This document shows positions 12,290-24,100 of a stretch of DNA of 64,000 nt, one piece after another. The notes under the pieces were generated by a model. That model made no database searches, was not told the DNA's origin, and saw only the letters and a list, made by a program, of their open reading frames with translations. Each line of letters starts with the position of its first letter. Position 1 is the stretch's first letter. The DNA lies in the NCBI GenBank assembly GCA_011800805.1, contig MPNW01000272.1, positions 37,591-101,590 on the forward strand, given 5' to 3'. Origin of the DNA: Hirudo medicinalis (taxonomy: Eukaryota; Annelida; Clitellata; Hirudinida; Hirudinidae). Both the position numbers and the translations under genes were made by a program.

Positions 12290-12500
12290 GTAATACAAAG
12301 GAACATAGTCCTTCATTTTCCAAATGCAGTACTCAAAACAGACCGGCAAAATCTGAAACTATTGATAAAACTAACTCGTTGTTAGTTAATAGTAATCCAG
12401 AAATTACATAATTAATGGCCTACTTTGGATTACAGCCAAAAATTTAACCGAGGAAAAAACTTTAGGAACAGCGAGAGAAAAAAAACAGGCGGCCTATTTC
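12290..12500 (-). repeat. Dispersed repeat shared with 20640-20840
   Basis: Roughly 200 bases share words with 20640-20840 in the same orientation, such as CAGACCGGCAAAAT, ACCGAGGAAAA, AGGAACAGCGAG and GCGTCTAGA against GCGCCTAGA. The copy at 20 kb lies within a 132-codon open frame on the minus strand; this copy is interrupted. It is an unclassified repeat next to the LINE remnant. Confidence 0.55.
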
Positions 12501-12689
12501 AGCGTCTAGAACTTTATTATAATCATAAAATAATGAAATATAGAATCCTTCCTGAAAATATAGAATAATTTCTAATTAATAACAATACAACTAATTAATT
12601 AATGACAATACATAATCAACAAAATCGCAACAGTATCTTCACTACGAGTCAGAACAAAACTTAAATTTGTAACTTTTTCTATAAACAAA

Positions 12690-15403
12690 TTACAAATAAT
12701 TAATATTCAAGTACACAACTTCATGGCAACACCAAATACCCACACCTGAACGATCAGAAGGAAATTTTGGTGCCAGCGTATTTCTGTGGGCGTACCATCT
12801 GTAAAAACCCAAATCCCTCAGTCCTTTCAGCAAATCCAAGTAAAAACGCAGCTTATAAACTGGTGTCGTTTCCATATGGGACTCATCAGTGTGTATTTCA
12901 AAAGCCAATTGTTTGACTTTGTTCAGGGATCCATCCCTGATTGAAGTATTGAGAACTTCCCATTCGTCACCTTCTATGTCGAACTTCAAATAGTCTATTA
13001 ACGACTGAAAATGTTTTAAAATTGACAATAAGCCATTATCCAGTTTGTAATTATTACCAAGCCTCTTTATCAGAGCAAAATAGCGTTAAAAATGTACCAT
13101 CGATTACGATTACATTTCGTAGCTTTTGTTGTACTGGTAGGCGTTGAATAATTACGATAATAATAATAAACAATTATTGGCAATTAATAATACACATCTT
13201 TATGCCAGCTTGATTCAACTTCAACTATTTTAATGTCAATAGAATCTTTATACTGGACAATATGGATGTAGGGATGATAACCAGATGATGACCAAAATAT
13301 TTGGTCACTTAAACTTTTTGGATGCAAATGCAATTTAATTTATGTTTGATTTTTATGGCGCTTGGTTTTAAGTTTATTTTAAAAGCACATATTGAAATAA
13401 TCTAGCGCTAACGTCGTCATCTTGAAAGATGTTCCGAATCGTTTTTAAAGTATTCATTCTCCAGAGGTTGTCAAGGATGACATCTTTGCCACCCAATCCT
13501 TCCATGAGAAAAACATTTTTAGGATTTCTCCAGTGATTTAGTACCGGCATGCTAAATAGTAAATTTTTTTTAAATTACTGAGTAACATTTTTATTTACAT
13601 TAAATTAAGATAAATTAAAAAAAAACCACGGAATAGAAAGTATATAACATTAACTTATTTTCATTGCAGAAAAATAAAATGCCAATTACGATATAATACC
13701 CGTGCGACATTCGTTTTACTACAAAAGACACAACTCAAAAGAAAAAGTTCTCCGAAAATTGATAACTTTTGCTCAAACGATTTTACTTACAACACTTTAT
13801 TATAGCAGTTACTCAATTTACAGATCACTTATTTCAGATTTATATGGATGAGGTTATTTTTAAAGCAATTTATTTTAATATTTCGTTTCAATGCGCAACA
13901 ATCTCTTGTCTCAATCGCCCCTATTGTCTGTTATTATTAGTAGATTGCTATTGTTGAAGTGTCAATCATTTCAGGTATTATTGTTGTTTGTATTAGTGCT
14001 GGTGCTGTTGTTATTCATTATACTAGATTTTACTAGAAAATCCGTCTGATTTTGCATTTTGAGCTGAATGTGAACACAATGTAAAAATATCTTATAGATT
14101 ATCGCAACTCTTAGAAATGAAATAATCTTTCTGGTATCGAACGGAAATTTCAGAAGTTCACTCTAAGATAACGTAGTAATAACTGTGATAAGCTCGAAAT
14201 TATGCCACTAAAATTTTCGTCTGCAATTCTTAAACTATTACCACGTTTGTTTGATATTTTTATAGGCTCTTGTCAAATTTAAATGCATTGGCACATTCTG
14301 AATGCGCGAAAAAAACAAAAATCTGCTACACTTTTATTTTTTACTTCATTGTTACCCTTCTGGGTCAGGACTAAGTAAAGATAGTTGAACTTCCAAAGCC
14401 ATTTTTTTCGTGAAATTGTGATTAGATCTTCCAATTAGTTTAAAAAAATTAATCTGTTACTGTAATTAATTAACCCTAACCTTGGATCGAAAGAACGCAC
14501 AATGCAGTTGTATTTCTCTACAATGCCATCGTCGAATGACCAATCGTCGTTGATTCTAAATTTGAATATCGTGAAATCATTTAACTGCTTGAAAAACATT
14601 GAAAAACGTTTAGCAGTACCCAAACGAGTAGACGATGCAAGGCTCCTTTGGGAGGAGATTGCCAAACTCGCAAACATCCCATCCTCCATCTCCAACGTTT
14701 CCGATTCGTACTGACTTTGGACACAAAACCTCCATGCTCTCTGAAACTCTGCGAGAAAATATCTTGTTATCAATGTTTCATATTTGAGCGCCAAATAATT
14801 TCTGGCCTAGATAATGTCGTGTAAGCTCGAGAATGAACCACGCAGCATTTTAGTCTTGGCGATGGTGTTACTCACGTCAATACTTCGAGAGGGTGTGCGC
14901 ATTATCATAAAGCAAGATCAATTTATAATTTTAAGGAAAATAAAAGTTATTAAAACAAACGCTATGAAAGTTCGTTCCACATCCAATTCTCCAGCATCAG
15001 GTGACAAGTGAATTCTATTCAGATTCGGTAAAGAATAGAGGAGCAAGAATACATTCTCTGATGTTAGGAAGGTCTCTTGAGGTTGATTTTTTTCATTCCA
15101 TGCGACCTAAATCAAATTATTACATTTACAGCCGTAAATTACTCAACGCAATGAGCGAGGCCACATTAGTTTAGTTAATATACGTTCAATAATAATAACA
15201 TTTTAATTTTATTGTGATCAACCTTATCATTTAATTGATGGTTGTATAATATCAACATGTAACATTTAAAAACTAATATTAATGCGAACCTCCGGTTCGT
15301 GCTTGTGACCTTGGAGCGGAACTGAAAGCAACTGGTAACAGATCAATATTGATGCAACCAGGACAACAAATATGTAAACTTCGTTGTAATTTATAGTCCA
15401 CAT
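12690..15403 (-). CDS. METTL24-like membrane-anchored putative methyltransferase, copy C
   Basis: Third gene of the array. Exons (minus): 15403-15290, 15106-14961, 14748-14620, 14555-14481, 13551-13413, 13004-12690; in frame, about 305 residues. Exon 1 begins MWTINYN and has the hydrophobic run YIFVVLVASILICY, a signal anchor. Exon 2 is a diverged stem ending DVERTFIA. The catalytic exons show RIGNVGDGGWDVCEFGN, NDDWSFDDGIVEKY, VRSFDPR, LKFDIEGDEWEVL, QLAFEIHTDE and WCCHE. The exon 3-5 lengths (129, 75 and 139 nt) equal those of the other copies. Intron 4 is about 920 bases and carries no visible gene. All family residues are present, so the gene appears functional. Confidence 0.87.
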
Positions 15404-15439
15404 CTCAAAGTCCTTGATTGGATCTCATGTTACTGAGTC

Positions 15440-15510
15440 TCTAACAGTTAACGATAATGAATCCGAATGCAGTTTAAGTGGCTTATGCTCCAACAGAACT
15501 TCAAGACCGA
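15440..15510 (-). repeat. LINE 3' tail, minus orientation
   Basis: Read on the minus strand this has CTTGAAGTTCTGTTGGAG and then a degenerate form of the ACTCTAATCAAACTCTG tail and GTTA repeats seen at 30080-30160 and 36960-37040. It is taken as a short 3' end of the same LINE family. Confidence 0.45.
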
Positions 15511-16140
15511 GGTCAACTTTCCTCGAATGGGAAAGTCTTGAAGAGTTTTTAAGTCAGTTTAAAACCCGGCTGGACCCGCATCGACTACTGAAGGTAGTTG
15601 CAATCCTACATTATTTGATTTAAAAGTCAAATAATGGCATCAAGTGCGTCATTGCAAAATTAATTGCAGCTGTATACGTGATAAGGTTATCAGACCTCAG
15701 CGCTAGACAGAAAGTTCAAATGCTCGAAACACATCGCCAACATCTTGAGTTCAACCCTTCGACGAATTTTAGGCCCCTCCTTCAAAAGCAACGATGTCCC
15801 ATCGAGCTGCACTTCAGACAAACCAACCAAAACTCAAATGTTACAAACTTGTCGCCCGACACGCGGCTCTTTCTAAACAATTCTAATCTTTAACTAAGGC
15901 CGTAGCGATCAAAATAAAGGAACAAACTAATTCAGTTAATCCAGTTAATCACATCATTGAGACCGGTTTGCCCAGTCACCTGCAACAGTTACCTGAGTCA
16001 CCTAGTGACTGAGACATCGAGTCGGACAACCACAGGCACCTTTTAAAGTTTATTTCACGAGCTAAGAATGAACTCAAAAAGCGTGACGGGACGCGAGCGT
16101 CAATTCCCAAGCTCACATCAATTTTCAGTTTTTCGTCAGT
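15510..16140 (+). other. Coding-like remnants with higher GC, possibly a decayed retroelement
   Basis: The plus strand has broken open segments whose composition differs from the AT-rich surroundings: ESLEEFLSQFKTRLDPHR near 15530, LSARQKVQMLETHRQHLEF near 15695, IIETGLPSHLQQLPESPSD near 15955 and LKFISRAKNELKKRDGTRA near 16045. Stops and frame changes separate them. I do not recognise the family; polar, Gln- and Leu-rich segments would fit a gag-like or transposon protein. It lies just upstream of copy C and beside a LINE tail. Confidence 0.35.
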
Positions 16141-16651
16141 CAGTCTGGCAAGACTTACTCTAGAAAGTCACTCGTATTGTCTTGACTATTGTCTTGTCCT
16201 CGTTCTGATTGTAAAATTAAAAATTGATAAAAATCACACTGAAGAACAACGCCCACCGAGACGAGTTAAAGCAAGCTCAAACACAATGGCTAGGTTACGA
16301 TAACTAGCAAAACGTACACTTGGTATCCACATCGCTTTGATAGCATTGTAATACAATATAGAGTTCCCAGCACCTACCAGGAGGTAGTAGATTTGGACAT
16401 TTTAAGACTCTGTAAAATACCACTTATTAATCCAGTTAATAAGGTTTCAAAAACAACTGGAGCATCTGAAGATGATGACACCTGAAGCTGCTGATGCATG
16501 CAGACGTTGATACCTGAAGATGCTCGGACACCCCGAGTAGATTCGAAAACAAATGAGAAAGAGTAGCGGCAAGTAAGGGCACTGCGTAGCAATCGAAAAA
16601 AACTTTTTTAGTTAATTTTTCGCAGAACAAATGTGATCCAGTAATCGGCAT

Positions 16652-19078
16652 TCATAAAAAATTAATATTGAAATAAACGAATTCATAACAACACCAAATA
16701 GTATTATTCGCCCGTCCTTTTCCTTGTGGATTTCTATGGACGTACCACTTGTAAAAACCAAGATCTCTCAGACCTCCGTAGAGGTCCAAATAATGTCTGA
16801 GCTTGTAAACCGGCGTCACTCCTCCGGTCAACTCGTCCGTATGTATTTCAAAAGCTAATTGTTTAACCTTGAGCAATGAACCGTCAGCGATCGATGTGTT
16901 CAGAGCTTCCCATTCGTTGCCTTCTATGTCCAACTTTAAATAGTCTATTACCTTCTGGAGACAATAGTTGAGGATTATGTAATTTAATAAGTATTTACAA
17001 TATAGTTCATTTGGATAGCGCCAGCTGCATATCTGACGCTATGAGCAGAGGCTCTCTTTGTTAACCATTTACATAGCACTCCTTCCCAAGGGCGCATATG
17101 GCATGTACAAGATGGGGTTCGAACATGACACATGACGACTGTTGCCAGGAACGCAATCCTCCGAGTTAACTTGAACTTGTTTTGCATATTGTATAACCGA
17201 CAATAATTCACGACCTCTGATATTATGCTTGTGGCGCCATACAAATTGGCTATTGATTATTTAAAGTGATGCTTAAGCTTATGCTAATGTTAAGATTCGA
17301 TATCGGACTTTAACTGACCTTTATTTGGGAGATCAATTAATTTTAAATAGATAAATAGATTTAGTTTAATTGAATAATTACATAAAAGATTGCTTTACAT
17401 CAGCAACAAGCGCTTACTTTAATAGCTTTAATAGTATTGATATGCATCTCCTTAGTAATAAGTTTAAACTTTTTCTATTAACTTAATAATTTCAAACTTT
17501 TCCACTGACTTAATTAATACTAAGTTTAGCCTTTTTCTGTTAACTCAATAAAAAGTTTAACTTTTTACTTAATAATAACTTAACAATAGGTCTGAACTTC
17601 AACTAACATCACTGTCCTGAAATATTTCCAGCATTGTCTTCAGTGTATTTATCCTCCAAAGATTATCAAGGACGATGTTCTTGCCGCCCAATCCTTCCAT
17701 GAGGAAAATGTTGTTTGGGTTTCTCCTTTGATCCAACATGGGCATGCTAATTAATAAGTTATGTATTGTTTACACTTACAATATATAACTATCAATTACA
17801 GGATATATTCATATACACAAAAAAAACAACAAAAAGTAAACAAAGCATTGCAATTTGAAAACAATTGCACACTATTTTTCCTGATAGTTACTCTCTAAGA
17901 AGCTAGTTGGGAAAAATAGCTTGGTTCTTGGACGAGATTGTGGAACGATTGTAAATAAATGCCAAAATTACAGTAATAGTTAAAAACTAAAAGTTCAATA
18001 ATCATTGTTGTTATTATGTAAATTCAAAAGCACATTTGATAAGACTCAGGAAGTCAGCTGTCGGATCAAAGTTAACAACTTAACTGACCTTGGATCGAAT
18101 GAACGTACAATGCATTTGTATTTTTCCATTATGCCATCGTCGAACGACCAATCATTGTTAATGCTATGCAATAATTAAATCGTATAAATATTTATAAAAT
18201 AAATAATATTTATGAATCACTGAAAACCTCTGCCATTACCCGAACGAGTAGACAATGCAAGGCTCTTTTGGAAGGAGATTTCCGATTTCACAAACATCCC
18301 ATCCTCCATCGCCAATGTTTCCAATTCGTACAGATTTTGAACAATTGACGTCGATGCCCTCTGTAAGTCTGTAATAAACATTGTTTAAAGTATTTATCCG
18401 TCAAGTTGAGTAATGGGAGTCAAACAAAAAGATTCAAGATGTCAAACAAAGCCTTAGAAAATAATAAAATGTCGTGGAACAAACTCAACAAAGGCCTGTT
18501 CGAAATGCAACTCTTCTGCAGCAGACATGGACGAGAATTTTGTTTTCGGTTGAGATTTCGTTTGAAGTGTTAAGTCGAAAGTATGCATCATTTCTTGGTG
18601 ATGACTGCTTCTCTCCTGAGTTAAAAGTAAATACTTACATAAGGCATCAGTCATAAGGCAGGAGTCGTGAATCACTTAGTCTAGACGCAAAATCTGAAAA
18701 TACTTTGTTCAAATTTGTAGGTATTGGTAACTCCAACTCTTCTGCAGCAGACCTGGACGAGAATTTTGGTTGAGATTTCGTTTGAAGTGTTAAGTCGAAA
18801 GTATGTATCTTTTCTTGGTGATGACTGCTTCTCTCCTGTTTATCCTGAGTTAAAAGTAAATACTTAAATAAGGCATCACTTTAGGAGTCGTGAATCACTT
18901 AGTCTAAGACGCAACATCTGAAAATACTTTGTTCAAATCTGTCGGTATTGGTAACTCCAACACGAACCTTTGAAACCAATGCCTTGAAGAACTGATAACA
19001 AATCAACCCAGCTACTGCCAGAGTAAAAATCATAAAGATTCTATACCGCTCCGCATTCCTCACTTTAAATATTTTCAT
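16652..19078 (-). CDS. METTL24-like membrane-anchored putative methyltransferase, copy D
   Basis: Fourth gene of the array and the most diverged at its C-terminus. Exons (minus): 19078-18968, 18615-18485, 18368-18240, 18163-18089, 17746-17608, 16954-16652; in frame, about 295 residues. Exon 1 contains RIFMIFTLAVAGLICYQF, a signal anchor; an in-frame ATG at 19111 is an alternative start. Exon 2 ends EELHFEQAFVE. The catalytic part has RIGNIGDGGWDVCEIGN, NNDWSFDDGIMEKY, VRSFDPR, LKLDIEGNEWEAL and QLAFEIHTDE. The segment after HRN is shorter and rebuilt (GKGRANNTIWCCYE) compared with the APKFPSDR form of the other copies. A tandem duplication puts a second, truncated exon 2 between exon 1 and the working exon 2. 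Confidence 0.85.
17005..17160 (+). repeat. SINE-like element with B box
   Basis: Plus-strand copy of the family also seen at 41141-41265: GTTAACCATTTACATAGC, TCCTTCCCAAGGGCGC, then GGGGTTCGAACATGACAC and TGTTGCCA. GGTTCGAAC fits the polymerase III B box closely. It lies in intron 5 of METTL24-like copy D. Confidence 0.6.
18509..18960 (-). repeat. Tandem duplication of exon 2 and flanking intron in copy D
   Basis: Two adjacent units of about 220 bases (18509-18735 and 18736-18960) share long words such as GAGATTTCGTTTGAAGTGTT and GATGACTGCTTCTCTCCTG. The 5' unit has an acceptor followed by ERSSHHQEK and a frame similar to the working exon, but it lacks the last codons and the GTTTGT donor, being joined straight to intron sequence. 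The working exon 2 is in the 3' unit at 18485-18615. Confidence 0.8.
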
Positions 19079-19590
19079 GATATTTCGATTACCAGTCTGC
19101 AACGAAAACATAAATGTTTATTTTGAAATTTAAGCACAATTAAATTAAAAGTTAGACTTTGAATTCCATATTGAATATAATGGCTAACTGCAACAAAATA
19201 AACTGAGCTCAAGTTTCCTTAAGTTATATCTTGAAAAAGATTCACAGAAAATTGTACGAAAGTGATAATCAAGATTAGGGTAGACTCCTCGCACAAAAAA
19301 GTTGTTTCAAATAATGATTAAAAAATGAATAAGGAATTATTCTCTGAATTGAAAAATAATTTCAGAAAACTTGAGTTTACTCCATGAAACTCAGTAAAGT
19401 TTGCCATTATATTCAATAATGAAATGAATACAGAATTTCCTTACCAAAATACATAAATTGTTGAATACAATATCAAAGAACGGAAACATTTACCCCAACA
19501 TCACCTGATAGGAACTTGGAATCAGAAATTTAAAAAAGCACAAACTATCACACGCCGAATAGCGATCTTCTCAACTTCCTGCTCGCAAAA

Positions 19591-19636
19591 GCGCCAGTCA
19601 GAACCGCGCCATCAAAATTTAAAAATAAATGACATT
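19591..19636 (-). promoter_or_regulatory. Candidate promoter block of METTL24-like copy D
   Basis: Contains GCCAGTCAGAACCGCGCC and, a little later, AAATAAATGACATT. It matches the block upstream of copy A in order and spacing. It lies about 510 bases before the copy D start codon. Inferred promoter element shared by duplication or kept by selection. Confidence 0.4.
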
Positions 19637-19639
19637 GTA

Positions 19640-20350
19640 ATGTCTTTTTCGGGCATTGTTTAACATTTTTAAAGGATATTCTGATGATTTAAAAACCATA
19701 CACTTATTTATATAAATTTTAATTTTTGGAGTAATCAGAAAAAAAGAAAAGAAAATGGATAACAAATGTAAAAAAAATCAGCACACTTAGGAATTAATGC
19801 TGGGAATATGAATAAATTTTCATTTTGTATAAAAAATTTAAAAGTAATAAATAAAACTTTATCTTTAAAGTTTAACAGGGATTTTGCAAACCTCGTCTTA
19901 ATTACGCACTCTCCCTTAGCAGTCGAAAATGCTTATTTACGTAACTGATACTGGCATTTACATAATTGATGTTTGCCCTTAAATTGCTTCGAATTACTTT
20001 CACCGGCACTTGCTTACTCATATTACTGTTATTATTATATATTATTATTACTACCTTTAACCGAACCAAATAAGCAGATATAAACACAGCAAGTGTTTGG
20101 CGACATCTCACAGCAGACGTCCTAAAACAGTCACCTAAATTACGTAATGGAATACTTCGGTTTAATCGAACTGTAGCATAATTATGCAGAAGAGTCTCCT
20201 TTGAAACTCTTCATCGGAAATGCTTATAATTTTCTCCAAATATTTAATTGCAGTAGCTAATTTTCAGTGCAATCTTATTAATTAGTTTTGTTGAAATAAA
20301 ATAAACAAAAATTAATTTTAAGAAAATGTTTTACTGCTTCGAAGTAGGTC
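19640..20350. other. Spacer between METTL24-like copies D and E
   Basis: AT-rich, non-coding in appearance, with short A runs. No feature recognised apart from the repeats that follow at 20355-20840. Confidence 0.4.
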
Positions 20351-20354
20351 AACG

Positions 20355-20840
20355 CAATGTTAACGATAACGATACAGAGTATGATTAGAGTGGTGTATGT
20401 CCAAACAGAACTTCAAGACCACTAATATTTCTTGAGATGGCGACCAGATGAATGAGAAGAAGCGGCGCGCCGAGGATGATGACTGCCAGATCTTCTACCA
20501 TAACATTGATGAAAGCGAAAATCTTTGCAGACTCCAGCTCTTCGGAGTGATTGTATAAGCCTGCGATCGGGTTTCACAAATTCAAATTCAAACTCATTAG
20601 CATATCGTATGCTATTGGTCCACGTCGGGCAGTACTCATAACAGACAACAATTGAAAATAGACCGGCAAAATGTGAAACTCTTGATAAAACTATTATGTT
20701 GTTAGTTAGGAGAAATCCAACACAGAAATTACATATCCAATAGTAATTACAGCCGAAAATAACACTAAAACCGAGGAAAACCCCTAGGAACAGCGAGAAA
20801 AAAGACAGAGGCTGCCGCACGCTCAGCGCCTAGAAACAAA
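20355..20840 (-). repeat. LINE-type 3' tail and associated 132-codon open frame
   Basis: On the minus strand the block ends with CTTGAAGTTCTGTTTGGAC, CACTCTAATCATACTCTG and GTTATCGTTA, which is the 3' tail of the LINE family found elsewhere in the window. Just before it, 20820-20422 is open for 132 codons, starting MRQPLSFFSLFLGVF with two hydrophobic stretches and later VKPDRRLIQSLRRAG and a basic His/Ser-rich end. I do not recognise this protein; part of it also occurs, interrupted, at 12290-12500. It is best read as repeat-borne sequence. Confidence 0.45.
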
Positions 20841-21157
20841 ATGTTCTGTTTACTAAATGAGATTTGAGTGAATGCTATGTTTATATTTTAAAATCCATTC
20901 GTATTTGCAAGTCGGTAAATGCTACTCGTTTGGTCAGATGTTATTTTAAGATTGAAGATGAAATATTAGAACATAATTTAGCTAAAATAAATAGGTATAT
21001 TTTTCTTCAAATCACAATGTCGGGAGAAATTCGAACAGCAAGGCTGTCAACAAATAAAAATGTCAACAAATAAAAATATCAACAACAAAATGAATAATCT
21101 ATTTTCTAAATTTAAAAAAAGTCAAAATTCATAAATTTGTTCATCGACTGTGATATA

Positions 21158-24100
21158 TCATACATAATTCAGATTCATATAAGCAATTTCGTGACAGCAC
21201 CATATAGGGACACGAGAGCGATTAGATGGAAACTTTGGTGCCAATGTGTTTCTGTGGGCATACCACCGGTAAAACCCCAAATCTCTAAGTCCCTTCAACA
21301 AATCTAGGTAATGTCTCAGTTTAAAAGTAGGTGTCGTTTTCGAATAAGCCTCGTCTGTGTGTATTTCAAAAGCCAATTGTTTGACTTTGAGCAAGGATCC
21401 ATCTCTAATTGAAGTATTGAGAACTTCCCATTCACTGCCTTCTATGTCGAACTTTACATAGTCGATAACTTTCTACAAATCGATTTTAATTAAATGAAAA
21501 TTTCATTTTAAAATTTTGTCTCAATACAAAACAATACGAAACAAAACTTAACAAATTTCAATCAATGGTAATTCAATGAATACGGCATACTAATGTGGTC
21601 ATTCCGTCAGAAATAAGCTGATTTCTATGCCATGACCCTAATAACGAATATTTAGTAGGAAAAAACAATCAAATTCCATCAATGGCATTCACCTTTGAAT
21701 GAACGCAAATGCTTCATTTTCTCAAAAATGTTCATGCTCTCAATTTTATGAAATTCATTATTTTTATGTTAAGTTTTTAATTATATATTTGGTGTTACTT
21801 AAGCAGTTATTAAAGATTAATATTAATAATGATATTATGTTATTTTATAAATGGAGTATAACGAGTAATTAACTGTTACTTTAGATAATCGATAGATATT
21901 AGAATCGCTAACATCGTTCTCTCTGAATATGTGCTGTATTGTTTTCAAGGTATTCATTCTCCACAGGTTATCGAGTACGACATCTTGACCACTTAATCCT
22001 TCTTTAAGGAAAATGTTGTTGGGGCTCCTTCGTTGATCTAGCATGGACATGCTAAATATTTAAATAACATTAATTATGCCAATTGATTAAATAAATCAAA
22101 TAAATAAGTACAAAAAATACTTGACATTGAATAACAATCCTATTCACTGAATAATCAACTCAAGAGATTATGATGCAATAACTGGCAACAGGATTATTAC
22201 ATAAGCGTGGTATATACAGGTAGTACCACCCACTTGTTAACTGAATATTTATTGAATAAATCCAACATTAAAGTCGGCATAAATTAAGCCCCGTCGTTTA
22301 TTACAATATGATATGTACATAAATAAATCAATTAATCAAAATAAAACCGATTAACAGTCGAACAATTAAGCCATCCTTAGAGCGGCATGCCACGCGGTCT
22401 AAATTTGTCATTTAGAAATCTCCACGAAGAATATTAATTAATTTAAAAATTAATTTTATTTCATGAATTTACATTTTCAAAATTTAGGCACTCCCTTTCG
22501 TAGGAATCATGAAAATACCAAAACACTCTAGATTGTAATTACATTTCTATGCGGTCGTTATGCTAATAGGGTTAGCGAGGTTTGATTTCTAAGTTGGTTT
22601 GTTCAGTCTAAATTTGTTGAATTCCTTATGCTCTTATTGCGTGCTCCCTGTTTTCATGGCTGTATTTTGTGCGATCTTACGCACAATAGGGGATTCGTGT
22701 TGGTGATTATTAATTACAACAGTAAGTGATATTGCAGTACAATAATATTAATAATAAATATTCATTTTGCATGAGATAGATATCCATGCGTCCCAGAGTG
22801 ATTGTATCCTTCACGATGCCTAACAATAAGAGTCTGTTCAACCACTTCTTAAGGGCTTTTCCTTAGAATTGCACACTTGAACTACGTCAGCTTTATAAGC
22901 AGATCGTCTCGATTAAAACGTACCTGATTTTTTATTAAACAAACATTTTTGTTCTTCTTTTGGTAAATAAATATTTATTGACTTTCATTCAATCAATTTT
23001 ATTATGTTGTAACGTAATGATGCTTTGCAAAATATCGTGCTGGTGATATGTCGCACTTCATTTCTTTATGATGAAGAATTCTTCTTTAAATTAATTCAAA
23101 AACAACACGTTTCGAGTTGAATTTCTAGGGCTTATCAATTCATGTAATCTTGGGTCATCTCAGGCGTGTTTTTAACTTAATGGTTATTTATAAAGATCAC
23201 CATTACCAAAACTGTTTTTAGCCAGATAAAACATTCTTAACCAGATAAAAATATAATCACCAGCCTTGAGTAAACATTTCCCTAGATAAATATTGGATTG
23301 CTAAGCTTATCTTTCTCATGATGTAAATTGAATTCTCGGTTATAGAATTATGATTTTATAAAAATTATAATATAACCTGGGATCGAAGGAACGCACTGTG
23401 CAACCGTACTTTTTAATAGCCCCATCGTCAAACGACCAGTCATTGTTAATCCTTTAAAAATTATTTTAGTAAGGAAATTAATAAGTTTATAATATAAATA
23501 ATATAAGTATAATAACATATATTACATTATAATATATATATATATATTATAATATATTATATTATTATGTATATAATATATATATATTATAATATAATAA
23601 TATATCAAGCTCCATCGTCACCCAAACGAATAAATGATGCAAGGCTTCTTTGGTAAAAAATGTCCATGCTCGCAAACATTCCATCCTCCATCTCCTCTGT
23701 TTCCAATCCGATCAGATTTTGGACAAATTATTTCCGTGCTCTCGGATATTCTGATAATTGACAAAAGATTTGTCTTTAGATAACACAAATTAGTTTATCT
23801 GTAAGATTCAGAAAACGGTTAAATAGAAAAATAAAAACTGTTGCAATAAAAATATTATTCTCTTGAATTTTGATTCGTTTGGAAAGGAAACAAGGAAACA
23901 TGGAATAAGTGCATGGGATAAAATAATAATAGTTATGTTATTATTATTACAGTAATAATAATAATTACATAATAAGAAGAATTTTTGAAATCTGAACATA
24001 CTCGATGAATGCTTGCTCCAATGCCAAGTCGTTGGCAGCTGACAGAATATTGAAGTCTGTTACATTATCTGTAATTCTTATTTCCATTGAGTTTACGAGA

